Below are positions 34,469 through 43,043 of a stretch of 64,000 nucleotides of DNA, piece by piece. The DNA comes from Lewinellaceae bacterium (GTDB lineage Bacteria; Bacteroidota; Bacteroidia; Chitinophagales; Saprospiraceae), in assembly GCA_020636355.1 (NCBI GenBank), contig JACJYB010000018.1, positions 1 to 64,000 of the forward strand, in the 5' to 3' direction. The notes under the pieces are model-generated. The model worked only from the letters and a program-made list of their open reading frames with translations. It was not told the DNA's origin and did not search any database. The position numbers and the translations under genes were made by a program. Position 1 is the first letter of the stretch; every line of letters starts with the position of its first letter.

Positions 34469-35854
34469 TTATTCTGCTTTTTTCTTGCGTTTGGTCTTGA
34501 AGAGTTCAACCACTTCTTTGTCCCGGAGGAAGCCCAGTTCGACGAAAGCAGAAGAAACGAATTTTTTGATATCCTGATAGTCCTTGCCACGCTTATCGAT
34601 GTATACTTTTAACAACCGCTTGATGTAAGCCAAACTGAAATTTTTGATCTCCTGATTAAATTCCTGATTGGCAAACATATTCATATACATCGTGAATACT
34701 TTGTTGTACTCAAAGTATTCGGGATATTCACTGGTAGGCAAATTGTCCATCAGCTTCCGGAAATTCATCAATAAGGTTTGACGAACTGCCTCATTTACAG
34801 TCGATAATCCTTCGTGACTATCGTAATACCCGCGGATGGCCTGGATCGTGTCTTCATGCACGTAGCCTTTGGAATAGAGTTCGTCCATCAGCTGGTAAAA
34901 GCCCAGCATGTCATCCTTGATTTTTTTATCCAGCAAATCCAGGACACGCTGCTGACATTTACCGTCAATAAACACGCCGTGTTCAACCAGATTGATAATG
35001 AACTGAAAATAGTCCTCATTAAAGGTCGGATTCTCCTTGCGGGCGCGGTTCAAATCCTGTTCCAGCACTTTTTTATCCTGATTGTTCAGGTCATAAAAAT
35101 TGGCAACGATCGCAAGCACCTGGGTGTATTCCTGGGTCCCTTTGATTTTGGGATTCTGCAGCATCTGAATAATCTGATACAGAAAGCTGTTGTTGTCATC
35201 ATACCTGCGGATGCGCTCAAGCAGGAAGGTGCGTAAGGAAGGATACAAGATCTTGAGCTCCTCCACGGTTTCCGGAAACTCGGCGGTCAGGAAGTTCGCA
35301 TTTACGAATTGACGTTTGAATTTAGCCCGGCCAATACGGCGTTCTTCTTTCTCCTGGTATTTAGGCATCACCTGAGCATTAAGGAAATGAATGACGCGTT
35401 TGTTCGAGATATCGTTCATCAGGTGGGAGATCCAGATCCTGCTGCTTAATGCAAAGCCCACCTGAATAGCCTGCCCAATCCGCTGTTTCAGTATTTCAAA
35501 ATTGGAAGAATTGCAGATGGCCAAGAGTACTTCTCGGAAGTGATCCTGAGGTCTGATGTATTTATATGCTTCATTGACTTCTCCACGCAAGACCGAATAC
35601 CCAAGGATTCGGGGCATGTATAACCCTTCAAAGGATTCATCAAGCATCTCTTTCTCCAGTGCAATGATTTGCAAGGGATGGTGTGTAGCAACGGATTCGT
35701 GCAATTCAGCCAGGGCTGGTTCAAAAGCATCACGCAATGCCTGATAATCTTCTTCTTCCTCGGATTCCAGGTAGGCAGCCAGTAACTCACTGGCTTGAAT
35801 TTGCTGAGCAATGGATTCGAGCTGATCTTTATAGGATTTTAGTAGAGCTTCCAT
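34469..35854 (-). CDS. large helical protein of unknown function
   Basis: 461 residues from the ATG at 35852-35854 (a Met nine codons upstream is possible). No signal peptide and no membrane segment; rich in Leu, Gln, Glu, Lys and Tyr, with long stretches predicted helical by eye (for example MEALLKSYKDQLESIAQQIQ). It ends in a basic tail (FKTKRKKKAE). I do not recognise a domain. It lies between the EI24 gene and rpsP, separated from both by more than 100 bases. Conserved length and codon usage like the neighbours suggest a real cytoplasmic protein. Confidence 0.7.
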   Translation of the reverse strand: MEALLKSYKDQLESIAQQIQASELLAAYLESEEEEDYQALRDAFEPALAELHESVATHHPLQIIALEKEMLDESFEGLYMPRILGYSVLRGEVNEAYKYIRPQDHFREVLLAICNSSNFEILKQRIGQAIQVGFALSSRIWISHLMNDISNKRVIHFLNAQVMPKYQEKEERRIGRAKFKRQFVNANFLTAEFPETVEELKILYPSLRTFLLERIRRYDDNNSFLYQIIQMLQNPKIKGTQEYTQVLAIVANFYDLNNQDKKVLEQDLNRARKENPTFNEDYFQFIINLVEHGVFIDGKCQQRVLDLLDKKIKDDMLGFYQLMDELYSKGYVHEDTIQAIRGYYDSHEGLSTVNEAVRQTLLMNFRKLMDNLPTSEYPEYFEYNKVFTMYMNMFANQEFNQEIKNFSLAYIKRLLKVYIDKRGKDYQDIKKFVSSAFVELGFLRDKEVVELFKTKRKKKAE

Positions 35855-36054
35855 ACGATAAATTGAGTGATCTTTTAGCAAGCAGTGAATACAGATCCCG
35901 GCAAGTTTTTGGCTTACCCACTGTAAAAAACCTACTTGTTCGTATCAAAAAATTGGGGAATATCCCATTAAAACAAACCTAGTAAAACCCACCAGAGGCT
36001 TTACTAGGCTTGTCAAAGATAAACAAATCGGAATTTCTCCCGATGTCTTATTTC

Positions 36055-36759
36055 TTATTCTTCGTCCTTTGTGGACTCTTCCTGAGCTTCAGCTTCCGGT
36101 GCAGGCGTTTCAGAAGCAGCTGCTTCTTCATTTTCTGCAGATGTTTCCTCCGGGGCTTCGGCAGCAGCAACTGATTCTTCGGCAACTTCCGAAGCTGCCT
36201 CAACAGCTTCTTCGGCAACTGCTTCTTCTGCAACAGCTTCTTCAGCAATCACGGCAGCAGCGGTTTCAACCGTTTCTTCAGCTACTTCCGCTACTTCTTG
36301 AGCTTCTTCTGCTTCGGCGGCAGCTTCAGCGGCTTTAGGCTTGGTGGATTTTACTATACCAAATACTTTTTCGTGGAATGTACGCTGCACTTCCGTCTCT
36401 TTCTCAACGTGTTTTGCAATTTGCGATTCTTTTCCACTTAACCATTTGGTAAACATTTCCTCAGCTTGCTCCTGGGTGAAGGCCCCTTTCTTTACGCCAC
36501 GGAGTAAATGTTTCTTGTGCAAAACACCCTTGTAGCGCAAAATTGCTTTAGCCGTATCGGTAGGTTGTGCACCTTTCATCAACCAATCCAGCGCCTTATC
36601 GCGATCAAGATCAATGCTTGCTGGTTTGGTCATGGGGTTGTACGTACCCAATTTTTCAATAAAGCGACCATCACGTGGTGCCCGTGCATCCGCTACTACG
36701 ATGTGGTAGAACGGTGCTTTTTTGCGCCCCCGGCGCTGTAATCTGATTTTTACTGACAT
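36055..36759 (-). CDS. rpsP: 30S ribosomal protein S16 with long acidic tail
   Basis: 234 residues; bacterial S16 usually has 80-90. Residues 1-85 are standard S16 (MSVKIRLQRRGRKKAPFYHIVVADARAPRDG, then LGTYNP and RYKGVLHKKHL). Residues ~85-140 are an extra helical region shared with other Bacteroidota S16, and ~145-234 is an almost pure Ala/Glu/Val tail (AEEAVAEEAVAEEAVE-type repeats). The tail is encoded by repeats and probably varies in length. S16 binds 16S rRNA in the 30S body. Promoter and leader hairpin lie directly upstream. Confidence 0.95.
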   Translation of the reverse strand: MSVKIRLQRRGRKKAPFYHIVVADARAPRDGRFIEKLGTYNPMTKPASIDLDRDKALDWLMKGAQPTDTAKAILRYKGVLHKKHLLRGVKKGAFTQEQAEEMFTKWLSGKESQIAKHVEKETEVQRTFHEKVFGIVKSTKPKAAEAAAEAEEAQEVAEVAEETVETAAAVIAEEAVAEEAVAEEAVEAASEVAEESVAAAEAPEETSAENEEAAASETPAPEAEAQEESTKDEE

Positions 36760-36787
36760 CAGTTAAAATTTATTTGGTTTAACCATA

Positions 36788-36815
36788 CCCGGCTTGTCCG
36801 TTCAACGGACCCGGG
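36788..36815 (-). promoter_or_regulatory. hairpin in the rpsP leader
   Basis: On either strand CCCGG-CTT-GTCCGTT pairs with AACGGAC-CCGGG around a one-base loop (3-base bulge). It lies 29-56 bases upstream of the rpsP ATG, between the -7 element at 36831-36838 and the start codon, so it is in the 5' untranslated region. Such stems upstream of ribosomal protein genes can serve autoregulation. On the plus strand it is followed by CTTTT and could also act as a terminator, but no plus-strand gene ends here. Confidence 0.45.
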
Positions 36816-36830
36816 CTTTTAACAGGGCTG

Positions 36831-36838
36831 CAAAGATA
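36831..36838 (-). promoter_or_regulatory. TAnnTTTG -7 element for rpsP
   Basis: The minus strand reads TATCTTTG here, matching the Bacteroidota -7 consensus, 72 bases before the rpsP ATG. The predicted transcript would include the hairpin at 36788-36815. Confidence 0.5.
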
Positions 36839-36950
36839 ATGGAAATCCTGATAAGAATAAATAAATGTTTATTCGCAGTGTTTTAAAATGAACACTTACT
36901 TGAGTAATCAAATTTAGGATGCCAACCTTATCGGTCAACTGAATGCATCT

Positions 36951-36993
36951 TTCACCATTCACCATTCACCATTCAACATTCAACATTCAACAT
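36951..36993 (+). repeat. CACCATTCA/AACATTCA short tandem repeat
   Basis: Three copies of ACCATTC followed by three of AACATTC, about seven bases each plus linkers. The same kind of tract occurs at 54532-54567 (CACATTCAACATTC words). Low-complexity intergenic repeat; it lies immediately after the stop of the minus-strand gene at 36999. Confidence 0.7.
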
Positions 36994-36998
36994 TTCTA

Positions 36999-37724
36999 TC
37001 AGTCTCTCCTGGCCCACACCTCATGGAGCGGCTCCCCTTTGCTGGACTTTCCGCTATGGTACCAGTCGCTGTCCTTGACTTGAAAATCAAACGATAGTGA
37101 TGCGCCTACACGGGATTTATCGCGGGAAAAGAAGCGGATGATTTCGGTGTATTTACCGTCTACGGCGGTGTAATCGCCACCTCCGGTGCCGAAGAATTCT
37201 TTCGTTTCGGTATTGTAGGCGATCCATTGGAAATGAGAACCCGTCAGGATCTTCATGGTTTTCCGTGGTTGGTTGAGATCACGCCGGTTCACCTGACCCT
37301 GATCATCAACTCGCCCTGCCATAAGCCAGGCCCCGGTCAATGGTGTAAATGCCGGGTTATCCGCACGCTTCCAGGTCAATTTGCTGCCTCCATCACCGGA
37401 AATCAATTGTTCTCCGGTCACGGTAAAACTCCAGCTTTCCTGGTTGCCTACCTGATCCGGCTTATCGGTACTGAACTCATAGGTAACTCGCATTTTACCG
37501 CCATCGGGCATCCAGGTGCCCCCTTTCGTCCAGACAAAATCACCGTCATCGGTTTTGTAGAGGGTCCAGGACCAGGCCCCCTTAGTCACCAGCAATACCT
37601 GGGTTACCGGCCCGGATTTACTTTGTCCTTTGATTTCCCAGGCGCCAGTCAATAACATTTGTTGGGGTTGGGCTGAAAGTACGAGGGCAAGCAAGCTGGT
37701 GATTATGGTTAGAGCTAATCTCAT
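36999..37724 (-). CDS. secreted two-repeat beta protein of unknown function
   Basis: 241 residues with signal peptide (about 1-19, ending LVLSAQ). Two similar halves: LTGAWEIKGQ at about 25-34 and LTGAWLMAGR at about 130-139 each open a block of beta strands with W, T and G (LVTKGAWSWTLYKTDDGDFVWTKGGTW and SHFQWIAYNTETKEFFGTGGGDY), so this is a tandem lipocalin-like duplication. Homologues are described only as membrane or secreted proteins. Function unknown. Single gene. Confidence 0.75.
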   Translation of the reverse strand: MRLALTIITSLLALVLSAQPQQMLLTGAWEIKGQSKSGPVTQVLLVTKGAWSWTLYKTDDGDFVWTKGGTWMPDGGKMRVTYEFSTDKPDQVGNQESWSFTVTGEQLISGDGGSKLTWKRADNPAFTPLTGAWLMAGRVDDQGQVNRRDLNQPRKTMKILTGSHFQWIAYNTETKEFFGTGGGDYTAVDGKYTEIIRFFSRDKSRVGASLSFDFQVKDSDWYHSGKSSKGEPLHEVWARRD

Positions 37725-37846
37725 GTTTGATTCATTTATTGATGCATTACAAAAATGGAATTATTTGTGCAAAGATGAAATCCCTATTTGGCAACCAATA
37801 ACCCTGAAAGCAGTGTATTTATAGGCCGATAATGGTTGGCTTTGCT

Positions 37847-40369
37847 TTAAAAATCCATCTTCACCCTTAAGTTAACCCGTCTGCTGGTCAGATAATTGGG
37901 GATGGAATATTGCACATTGTAAATGGACTTGATCCAGGTCTGGGAGGCTACGTTTTGCTGGCCCATCAGATTGAATACTTCAATACTCAGCCAGGTATTG
38001 TCGGTAAAGCGCAACCAGTGATTAGGCTTTCTATCCCGCCAGCTGGCATTCCACAATAAAAAGGAAAAACCAATATCGGCGCGTTGATAGAGCGGAAAAC
38101 GATAGGTGTTGCGATAAATGCGGTTGTTGTCCTTCAGCCCATAAGGCAATCCGGTACCCACGGTCAGGTTGAGGTGTACCTTAAAATTCTCATTGCGGGG
38201 CAGATAATCCTGGAAAAAAATGGAAGCCTGCACCAGTCGATCGGTTGGACGGGGCACATCCTTAACCGGTGTCCCTTCACTGCTGCCTACCTTGCGTTCC
38301 AGATGGGTGATTCCATCGATTTGCTCGCGTGCCCGGAGGAAAGAAAGGTTGATCCAGCTCTCCGCACCGGAAACAAATTCTCCGTTAAAGCGCATATCCC
38401 AGCCCATGACATAACCTTTACCCTCATTTTCGCCATAGTAGCGAATACGCACGTTGTCAATGTCGTAAAAGATCAGGTCCCACAATTTTTTATAGTAGAT
38501 CTCACTGATGAAGCGGATTGGGGTGGGATTTTTCTTGCCTATCTCAAAGTCCCAGGTCCATCCTGCCAGTAGGTGGGCAGACTTTTGGGCGCGAATATCC
38601 CGGTTCAGGGTTCCATCAGGACGTCGCAGCTCACGATAGAACGCCGGCTGATCGTAGATTCCTGCGGCCAGGCGAAAAGAAATATTGCGGTCCCACTGCA
38701 GTGGTTTCACCAGCCATTGCACCCGCGGAGAAAAGAGCAACTCGTTATTCAGAGTCCAGAAACTCAGCCTGGCGCCATAAGTCAGTTGTGACTCCGCCCG
38801 GGTACTCTCCCTGCTCCAGGTGTTCTGAACAAACGTCGAAAACCGGGAAGACATCAGGCTATTGGCGCTCTTGAGATTGTAATCCACCTGGACAGCCTCC
38901 GGATCATAGGGCAAGGAGAAGCCGGCCGAATCCAGACGCTCCCATTCGTTGATGCGATCCGCAATGTCTTCGTACTGGGCCGAGACGCCCCATTGGATAA
39001 ACTGGGTATTCCCTCCGGTGCCGTATTCGATGCCCCCCTTATGCTGCAGGGTGTAGATATCCGATTCCAGATAGTCCCGGACATATTGATGCTGGATGCC
39101 GGTTCCCAGGGTCAGCAGTTCTTTTCCGGCGTCATCGGCTCCCAGATCGGTCTCGATCACACTCAGCCGATATGCGCCTTCGATATCGATGGTCTCCACT
39201 TCGCGGCTGGACTGATGGGAAGCCAGGAACTTTAAAAACAGTGGATTTACATCTCGTTCAGGAAGATAAGTCAGACTTAACCCGTTCATGGTCGTGGTAA
39301 ACCGGTCGCGTTCGCGTCCTTCAAAGACAGCAAACAGCCGCAATGCAAAATCAATCAATCCGGTTGCCGTACTGCGTTCCACCGGACGGAATTGGAATTC
39401 ACTGCGGTTGTAATTCGTCAGGTACCCCAATTGCCAATTGCGATTGAGGTCATAGGTAAAATAGCCCTGGACATCGGCAAAGTTTGGGGTATATTCTCCG
39501 GACAGGTCCAGTGATCCCAGTATGTAACGGGTGTCTTTGTAGCGGGCACCTAATAAATAGCGGAAGCGCCGGTAGTTGTCGTCTCCCAACACTTTTGAAC
39601 CTTCACAATGAAATGAGCCACCCAACAAGCTCGCACCCACAGAATAGTGTGTCGAATCGGGCCGTTTGTAGCTAATGTCCAAAACCGAAGACAACTTGTC
39701 ACCATACTTGGCTTGAAATCCACCGGAAGAAAATTGCAGGTCCCGGATCAGATCAATATTGGGAAAACTAAGTCCTTCCTGTTGTCCGGCGCGGATCAAT
39801 TGGGGTCGGTAAATCTCAAAGTCGTTGACATAAACCAGGTTTTCATCGTAATTACCCCCCCGGACAGAATATTGTGAGGTAAGCTCTCCCCCACTCCCGG
39901 AACTGGTACCCAGGGCGATATGAGGCAAGACGCTTTCCAGGTTGCCGGTCGTGGTCGGCAGCGTTTTTAACACGTCAACGTCCTGACGGACTGTTCCGGC
40001 ATTTTGTATCTGATTGGCTTTGACCTCTATCTCAATCTCCTGGTCTGTAGGCATCATATTGGCGTCCACCCGCACCCTTCTACCGGAAACAAATGGTCCT
40101 ATTTGCCTTTTACTGTCCTCGTAACCCAGCCGGGTAAATACCAGGGTAATTACGGTGTCCGCCGGGATATCCAGGCTATAGTTGCCGCGCCCGTCCGTCT
40201 CCGTGACCTGCTGGGTTCCCTGAATGTAGATCGTCACCAACTCGACCGGAGCGGAGGTGCGTGAATCCTTCACCTGGCCATGAACAGTTGCCTGCTGGGC
40301 CATTGTGAGCACCGACCACCCGATACTCAGGATCCCTATGATCCAGCTTCTGCTAGGCCAGGAGTGCAT
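37847..40369 (-). CDS. TonB-dependent receptor with carboxypeptidase-like N-domain
   Basis: 840 residues from the ATG at 40367-40369, which overlaps the end of rpe by 17 bp; the longer frame starts inside rpe. Signal peptide, then a carboxypeptidase-D-type regulatory domain (HGQVKDSRTSAPVELVTIYIQGTQQVTETDGRGNYSLDIP), a plug domain (LPTTTGNLESVLPHIALG, SQYSVRGGNYDENLVYVNDFEIYRP) and a C-terminal outer-membrane barrel ending in RRVNLRVKMDF. Energised uptake of a large or scarce substrate. No SusD partner is present, which argues against a glycan utilisation locus. The overlap with rpe suggests co-transcription. Confidence 0.9.
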   Translation of the reverse strand: MHSWPSRSWIIGILSIGWSVLTMAQQATVHGQVKDSRTSAPVELVTIYIQGTQQVTETDGRGNYSLDIPADTVITLVFTRLGYEDSKRQIGPFVSGRRVRVDANMMPTDQEIEIEVKANQIQNAGTVRQDVDVLKTLPTTTGNLESVLPHIALGTSSGSGGELTSQYSVRGGNYDENLVYVNDFEIYRPQLIRAGQQEGLSFPNIDLIRDLQFSSGGFQAKYGDKLSSVLDISYKRPDSTHYSVGASLLGGSFHCEGSKVLGDDNYRRFRYLLGARYKDTRYILGSLDLSGEYTPNFADVQGYFTYDLNRNWQLGYLTNYNRSEFQFRPVERSTATGLIDFALRLFAVFEGRERDRFTTTMNGLSLTYLPERDVNPLFLKFLASHQSSREVETIDIEGAYRLSVIETDLGADDAGKELLTLGTGIQHQYVRDYLESDIYTLQHKGGIEYGTGGNTQFIQWGVSAQYEDIADRINEWERLDSAGFSLPYDPEAVQVDYNLKSANSLMSSRFSTFVQNTWSRESTRAESQLTYGARLSFWTLNNELLFSPRVQWLVKPLQWDRNISFRLAAGIYDQPAFYRELRRPDGTLNRDIRAQKSAHLLAGWTWDFEIGKKNPTPIRFISEIYYKKLWDLIFYDIDNVRIRYYGENEGKGYVMGWDMRFNGEFVSGAESWINLSFLRAREQIDGITHLERKVGSSEGTPVKDVPRPTDRLVQASIFFQDYLPRNENFKVHLNLTVGTGLPYGLKDNNRIYRNTYRFPLYQRADIGFSFLLWNASWRDRKPNHWLRFTDNTWLSIEVFNLMGQQNVASQTWIKSIYNVQYSIPNYLTSRRVNLRVKMDF

Positions 40370-41024
40370 CACGTCCGATGTGCTTAAGTTGAGCAATCAT
40401 TTGGGTTGGATCCGGCGCTTTAAAAACAGTACTTCCGGCGACCATCACATTACATCCGGCTTCCAGGATCTTTCCTGCATTGTGCAATCCTACGCCCCCG
40501 TCTATGGAGATCAGCGCTTTGAGGTTACGCTCTACCAGCCGATATTTCAGCTGTTCTATTTTCTTAAGGGATTGATAAATAAATTTTTGTCCGCCAAAGC
40601 CCGGATTGACCGACATGATCAACACCTGGTCCAGATCTTCCAGGATATCTTCCAGCAAAGCGACCGGCGTATGCGGATTAATCGCTACACCTGCTTTCGC
40701 TCCCGACTCCTTGATTTGTTGAATAGTGCGGTGGAGATGCGGGCAGGCTTCGTAATGGACGATGATGTGATCCGCTCCTGCCTCGCGGAAAGCATCGATG
40801 TACTTTTCCGGTTCTACGATCATTAAATGTACATCCAGCGGCTTGGTGGTCAGCGGTCGGATGGCTTTGACAATCATCATTCCAAAAGAGATATTCGGAA
40901 CAAACCTGCCGTCCATGACATCCACGTGTATCCAGTCGGCTTCGCTGTTCTGTAACATTTGAATGTCTTTACCCAGTTGGGTGAAATCAGCGGCCAGGAT
41001 CGAGGGCGCTATCAGATGTGTCAT
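40353..41024 (-). CDS. rpe: ribulose-phosphate 3-epimerase
   Basis: 223 residues. Interconverts ribulose 5-phosphate and xylulose 5-phosphate in the pentose phosphate pathway. Clear hallmarks: LIAPSILAADF, WIHVDVMDGRFVPNISFG (metal ligands H and D), PLDVHLMIVEPE, MSVNPGFGGQKFI and ISIDGGVGLHNAG. Complete. The start codon overlaps the stop of the upstream exonuclease gene by 4 bp, and the 3' end overlaps the TonB-dependent receptor start. Confidence 0.95.
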   Translation of the reverse strand: MTHLIAPSILAADFTQLGKDIQMLQNSEADWIHVDVMDGRFVPNISFGMMIVKAIRPLTTKPLDVHLMIVEPEKYIDAFREAGADHIIVHYEACPHLHRTIQQIKESGAKAGVAINPHTPVALLEDILEDLDQVLIMSVNPGFGGQKFIYQSLKKIEQLKYRLVERNLKALISIDGGVGLHNAGKILEAGCNVMVAGSTVFKAPDPTQMIAQLKHIGRDALLA

Positions 41025-41767
41025 GTAAGCATTTTGATTTGATCATCAGAAAACAAGGGCAAAAATGAAAATTTTCTGAGGATCTGAGCTACCGTCACAA
41101 CGTCTTTTTGGCAGTATTCCTGAATCCTCGGCAAATCTGCGTCGATCCAGAAGACACGGCCTACCTGACTTCCATCGATATCTCCTTTAGGTGTAGGCAC
41201 ATCAAAACAAGCAGCCAGCAAGTCCAGAGAGGTAAAGTGTTTGTTATCGCCAAATTTCCACAAATCCATCGTATCGACCAGGTATTTGGTCTCCCAGGGC
41301 TTCTTCCCATGCAGGTTCAACAAATTGGGCAACGGAATACCCAGGATCATCATCCGGCGGGCGAGATAGGGCACATCGAACTCCTTAATGTTATGACCAC
41401 ACAAAAAATGATTGTCCACATCGTAGTAAAACTGGTCCAATAAGTCTTTAAACGCATTTAGGAGCTGCCATTCGTCTTCACCAGCGAAAGACTTGATGCG
41501 CAATACCTCATGACCCTCCTGACGGGAAACAAAACCGACTGAAATGCAACATACTTTCCCGAACTCTGCAAATATGGCAGCCCGGTCCTGATAAGCGCCT
41601 TCCACCTCTTTTTCCGACAGCGGCTCGTCGTATTGACGTAACACGTGCTTGGCTTTGTGAGCCCAAAGCTTGCCCATCCGCTCATCAAGATCCTGAAAGA
41701 CAGCTTTTTGTGAAACAGTTTCAATATCGAAGAACAAGATTTTGGAAAAATCAATGGAAATGGCCAT
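41021..41767 (-). CDS. DnaQ-fold 3'-5' exonuclease (DNA polymerase B-like)
   Basis: 248 residues. ILFFDIETVSQ holds the first acidic pair (D14, E16), CGHNIKEFDVPYLARRM the second Asp, and LPRIQEYCQKDVVTVAQI the last Asp with the preceding Tyr of a DEDDy exonuclease. This is the predicted 3'-5' exonuclease family related to PolB proofreading domains (PF10108 type). Role in DNA or RNA trimming unknown. First gene of an operon with rpe and the receptor. Confidence 0.85.
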   Translation of the reverse strand: MAISIDFSKILFFDIETVSQKAVFQDLDERMGKLWAHKAKHVLRQYDEPLSEKEVEGAYQDRAAIFAEFGKVCCISVGFVSRQEGHEVLRIKSFAGEDEWQLLNAFKDLLDQFYYDVDNHFLCGHNIKEFDVPYLARRMMILGIPLPNLLNLHGKKPWETKYLVDTMDLWKFGDNKHFTSLDLLAACFDVPTPKGDIDGSQVGRVFWIDADLPRIQEYCQKDVVTVAQILRKFSFLPLFSDDQIKMLT

Positions 41768-41869
41768 GAAAGCATAATTTTTTCGTGGGAAAATCAGTTA
41801 TATAGCACAATGGACGGATTTTGCCGTTCGTTAGAATGAAAATAAGACTTAAATTAAAACTGTGAAATT

Positions 41870-42847
41870 ATGTCAGAGGCTAAAAAGCAAAATTTCTCAA
41901 CCCTTCTATGGATCCTACTGGTGGCTTCTTTAGCTGCCAATACGTACCTCCTGATCGACCACTCTCAGAAAAACAAGAAAATCGAACAACAGGTTGCAAG
42001 CCTGACGGAAACCGAACAACTCAAGTCAGAACTTGAAAAACAATACTACGAAGCGCTTTCAGATCTGGAAGAAATGCGCGGCAACAACTCTGAGCTGAAT
42101 CAAATGATTGAGTCTCAAAAAGAAGAACTGAAAGTTCAGAAAGATAAGATCGCAGGTTTAATCAAAAACGGATCTGATCTGAAATCAGCCCGCGCAGAAT
42201 TGTCCAAATTGCGTGAGCAGGCTGAACAATACATTGCTCAGATAGAGCAGCTTACGGCTGATAATGCAACCCTGACTGCTCAGAATGAGAACTTATCTCG
42301 TGAAAACTCAGACCTGAGCACCGCTTATGAGAATGAGCGTCTGAACAACGATGAGTTGCAGACCGCCAAGGCTGCCTTAATGAGCGAAAAAGAGACGCTT
42401 TCAAAAGAAAATGCAGACCTTTCCTCCAAAGTAAATGTGGCATCGGTAATCGATGTTGACAAGATCATGGTCAAAGGAATTATGGTCAAAGAAAGTGGAA
42501 AACAGCGTGAAAAAGCACGTGCCAACAAAGTTAATCAGTTGAGTATCTGCTTTACCGCCGAAGAAAACAAAGTGTCTGAGCCAGGCATTGAGCAATTCTT
42601 CATCCGCATCATTAACCCGACCGGTGAAACCATGGCTTTCGAGAACTTCGGTTCAGGGATCATGGTCAACCAGGCTAACGGAGACCAGGTACCCTACACA
42701 CACATTAAAGGCCTGCAATACAACAACGAAGAGGCCAATGCTTGCCTGGACTGGGCACCAAATATTGACTTCCAGCCCGGCGATTATAAAATTGAAATTT
42801 TCAACAAAGGCTTCCTTGCAGGTAGCGCTGAGTTCACCCTGAAGTAA
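41870..42847 (+). CDS. membrane-anchored coiled-coil protein
   Basis: 325 residues. One transmembrane segment (about 11-28), then a long heptad-rich coiled coil (about 35-190; LKSELEKQYYEALSDLEEM style) and a compact C-terminal beta domain (about 205-325; QLSICFTAEENKV..FFIRIINPTGETMAF..PGDYKIEIFNKGFLAGSAEFTLK). The C-terminal domain faces the periplasm if the short N-terminus is cytoplasmic. Conserved in Bacteroidota as a hypothetical protein. A strong terminator follows, so it is a single gene. Confidence 0.75.
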   Translation: MSEAKKQNFSTLLWILLVASLAANTYLLIDHSQKNKKIEQQVASLTETEQLKSELEKQYYEALSDLEEMRGNNSELNQMIESQKEELKVQKDKIAGLIKNGSDLKSARAELSKLREQAEQYIAQIEQLTADNATLTAQNENLSRENSDLSTAYENERLNNDELQTAKAALMSEKETLSKENADLSSKVNVASVIDVDKIMVKGIMVKESGKQREKARANKVNQLSICFTAEENKVSEPGIEQFFIRIINPTGETMAFENFGSGIMVNQANGDQVPYTHIKGLQYNNEEANACLDWAPNIDFQPGDYKIEIFNKGFLAGSAEFTLK

Positions 42848-42874
42848 ATTATTCAAACGAACCGTTTGAACCGC

Positions 42875-42921
42875 AACTGCCCGGCACATTCATACCTGAT
42901 GTACCGGGCAGTTTGCTTTTT
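42875..42921 (+). terminator. intrinsic terminator
   Basis: AACTGCCCGG (42875-42884) pairs perfectly with CCGGGCAGTT (42904-42913), followed by TGCTTTTTG. It lies 27 bases after the stop of the coiled-coil gene. A second, smaller palindrome (TTCAAACG..CGTTTGAA) stands just before it. Confidence 0.85.
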
Positions 42922-43043
42922 GTATGCTACCGTGTTTTGATACTACACGTTTACCTGTTTACGATAATTGCATAGGGCGTTTTGGACCTTCACCCCATAA
43001 ACATGTACCTTAGGCGCCCCGATTTGAAAAAGGAGACGTTGCG

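Noticed and set aside
36069..36338. Leu/Gln-rich plus-strand frame opposite the S16 tail
   Set aside because: It is the mirror of the Ala/Glu repeat of rpsP and has no independent support.
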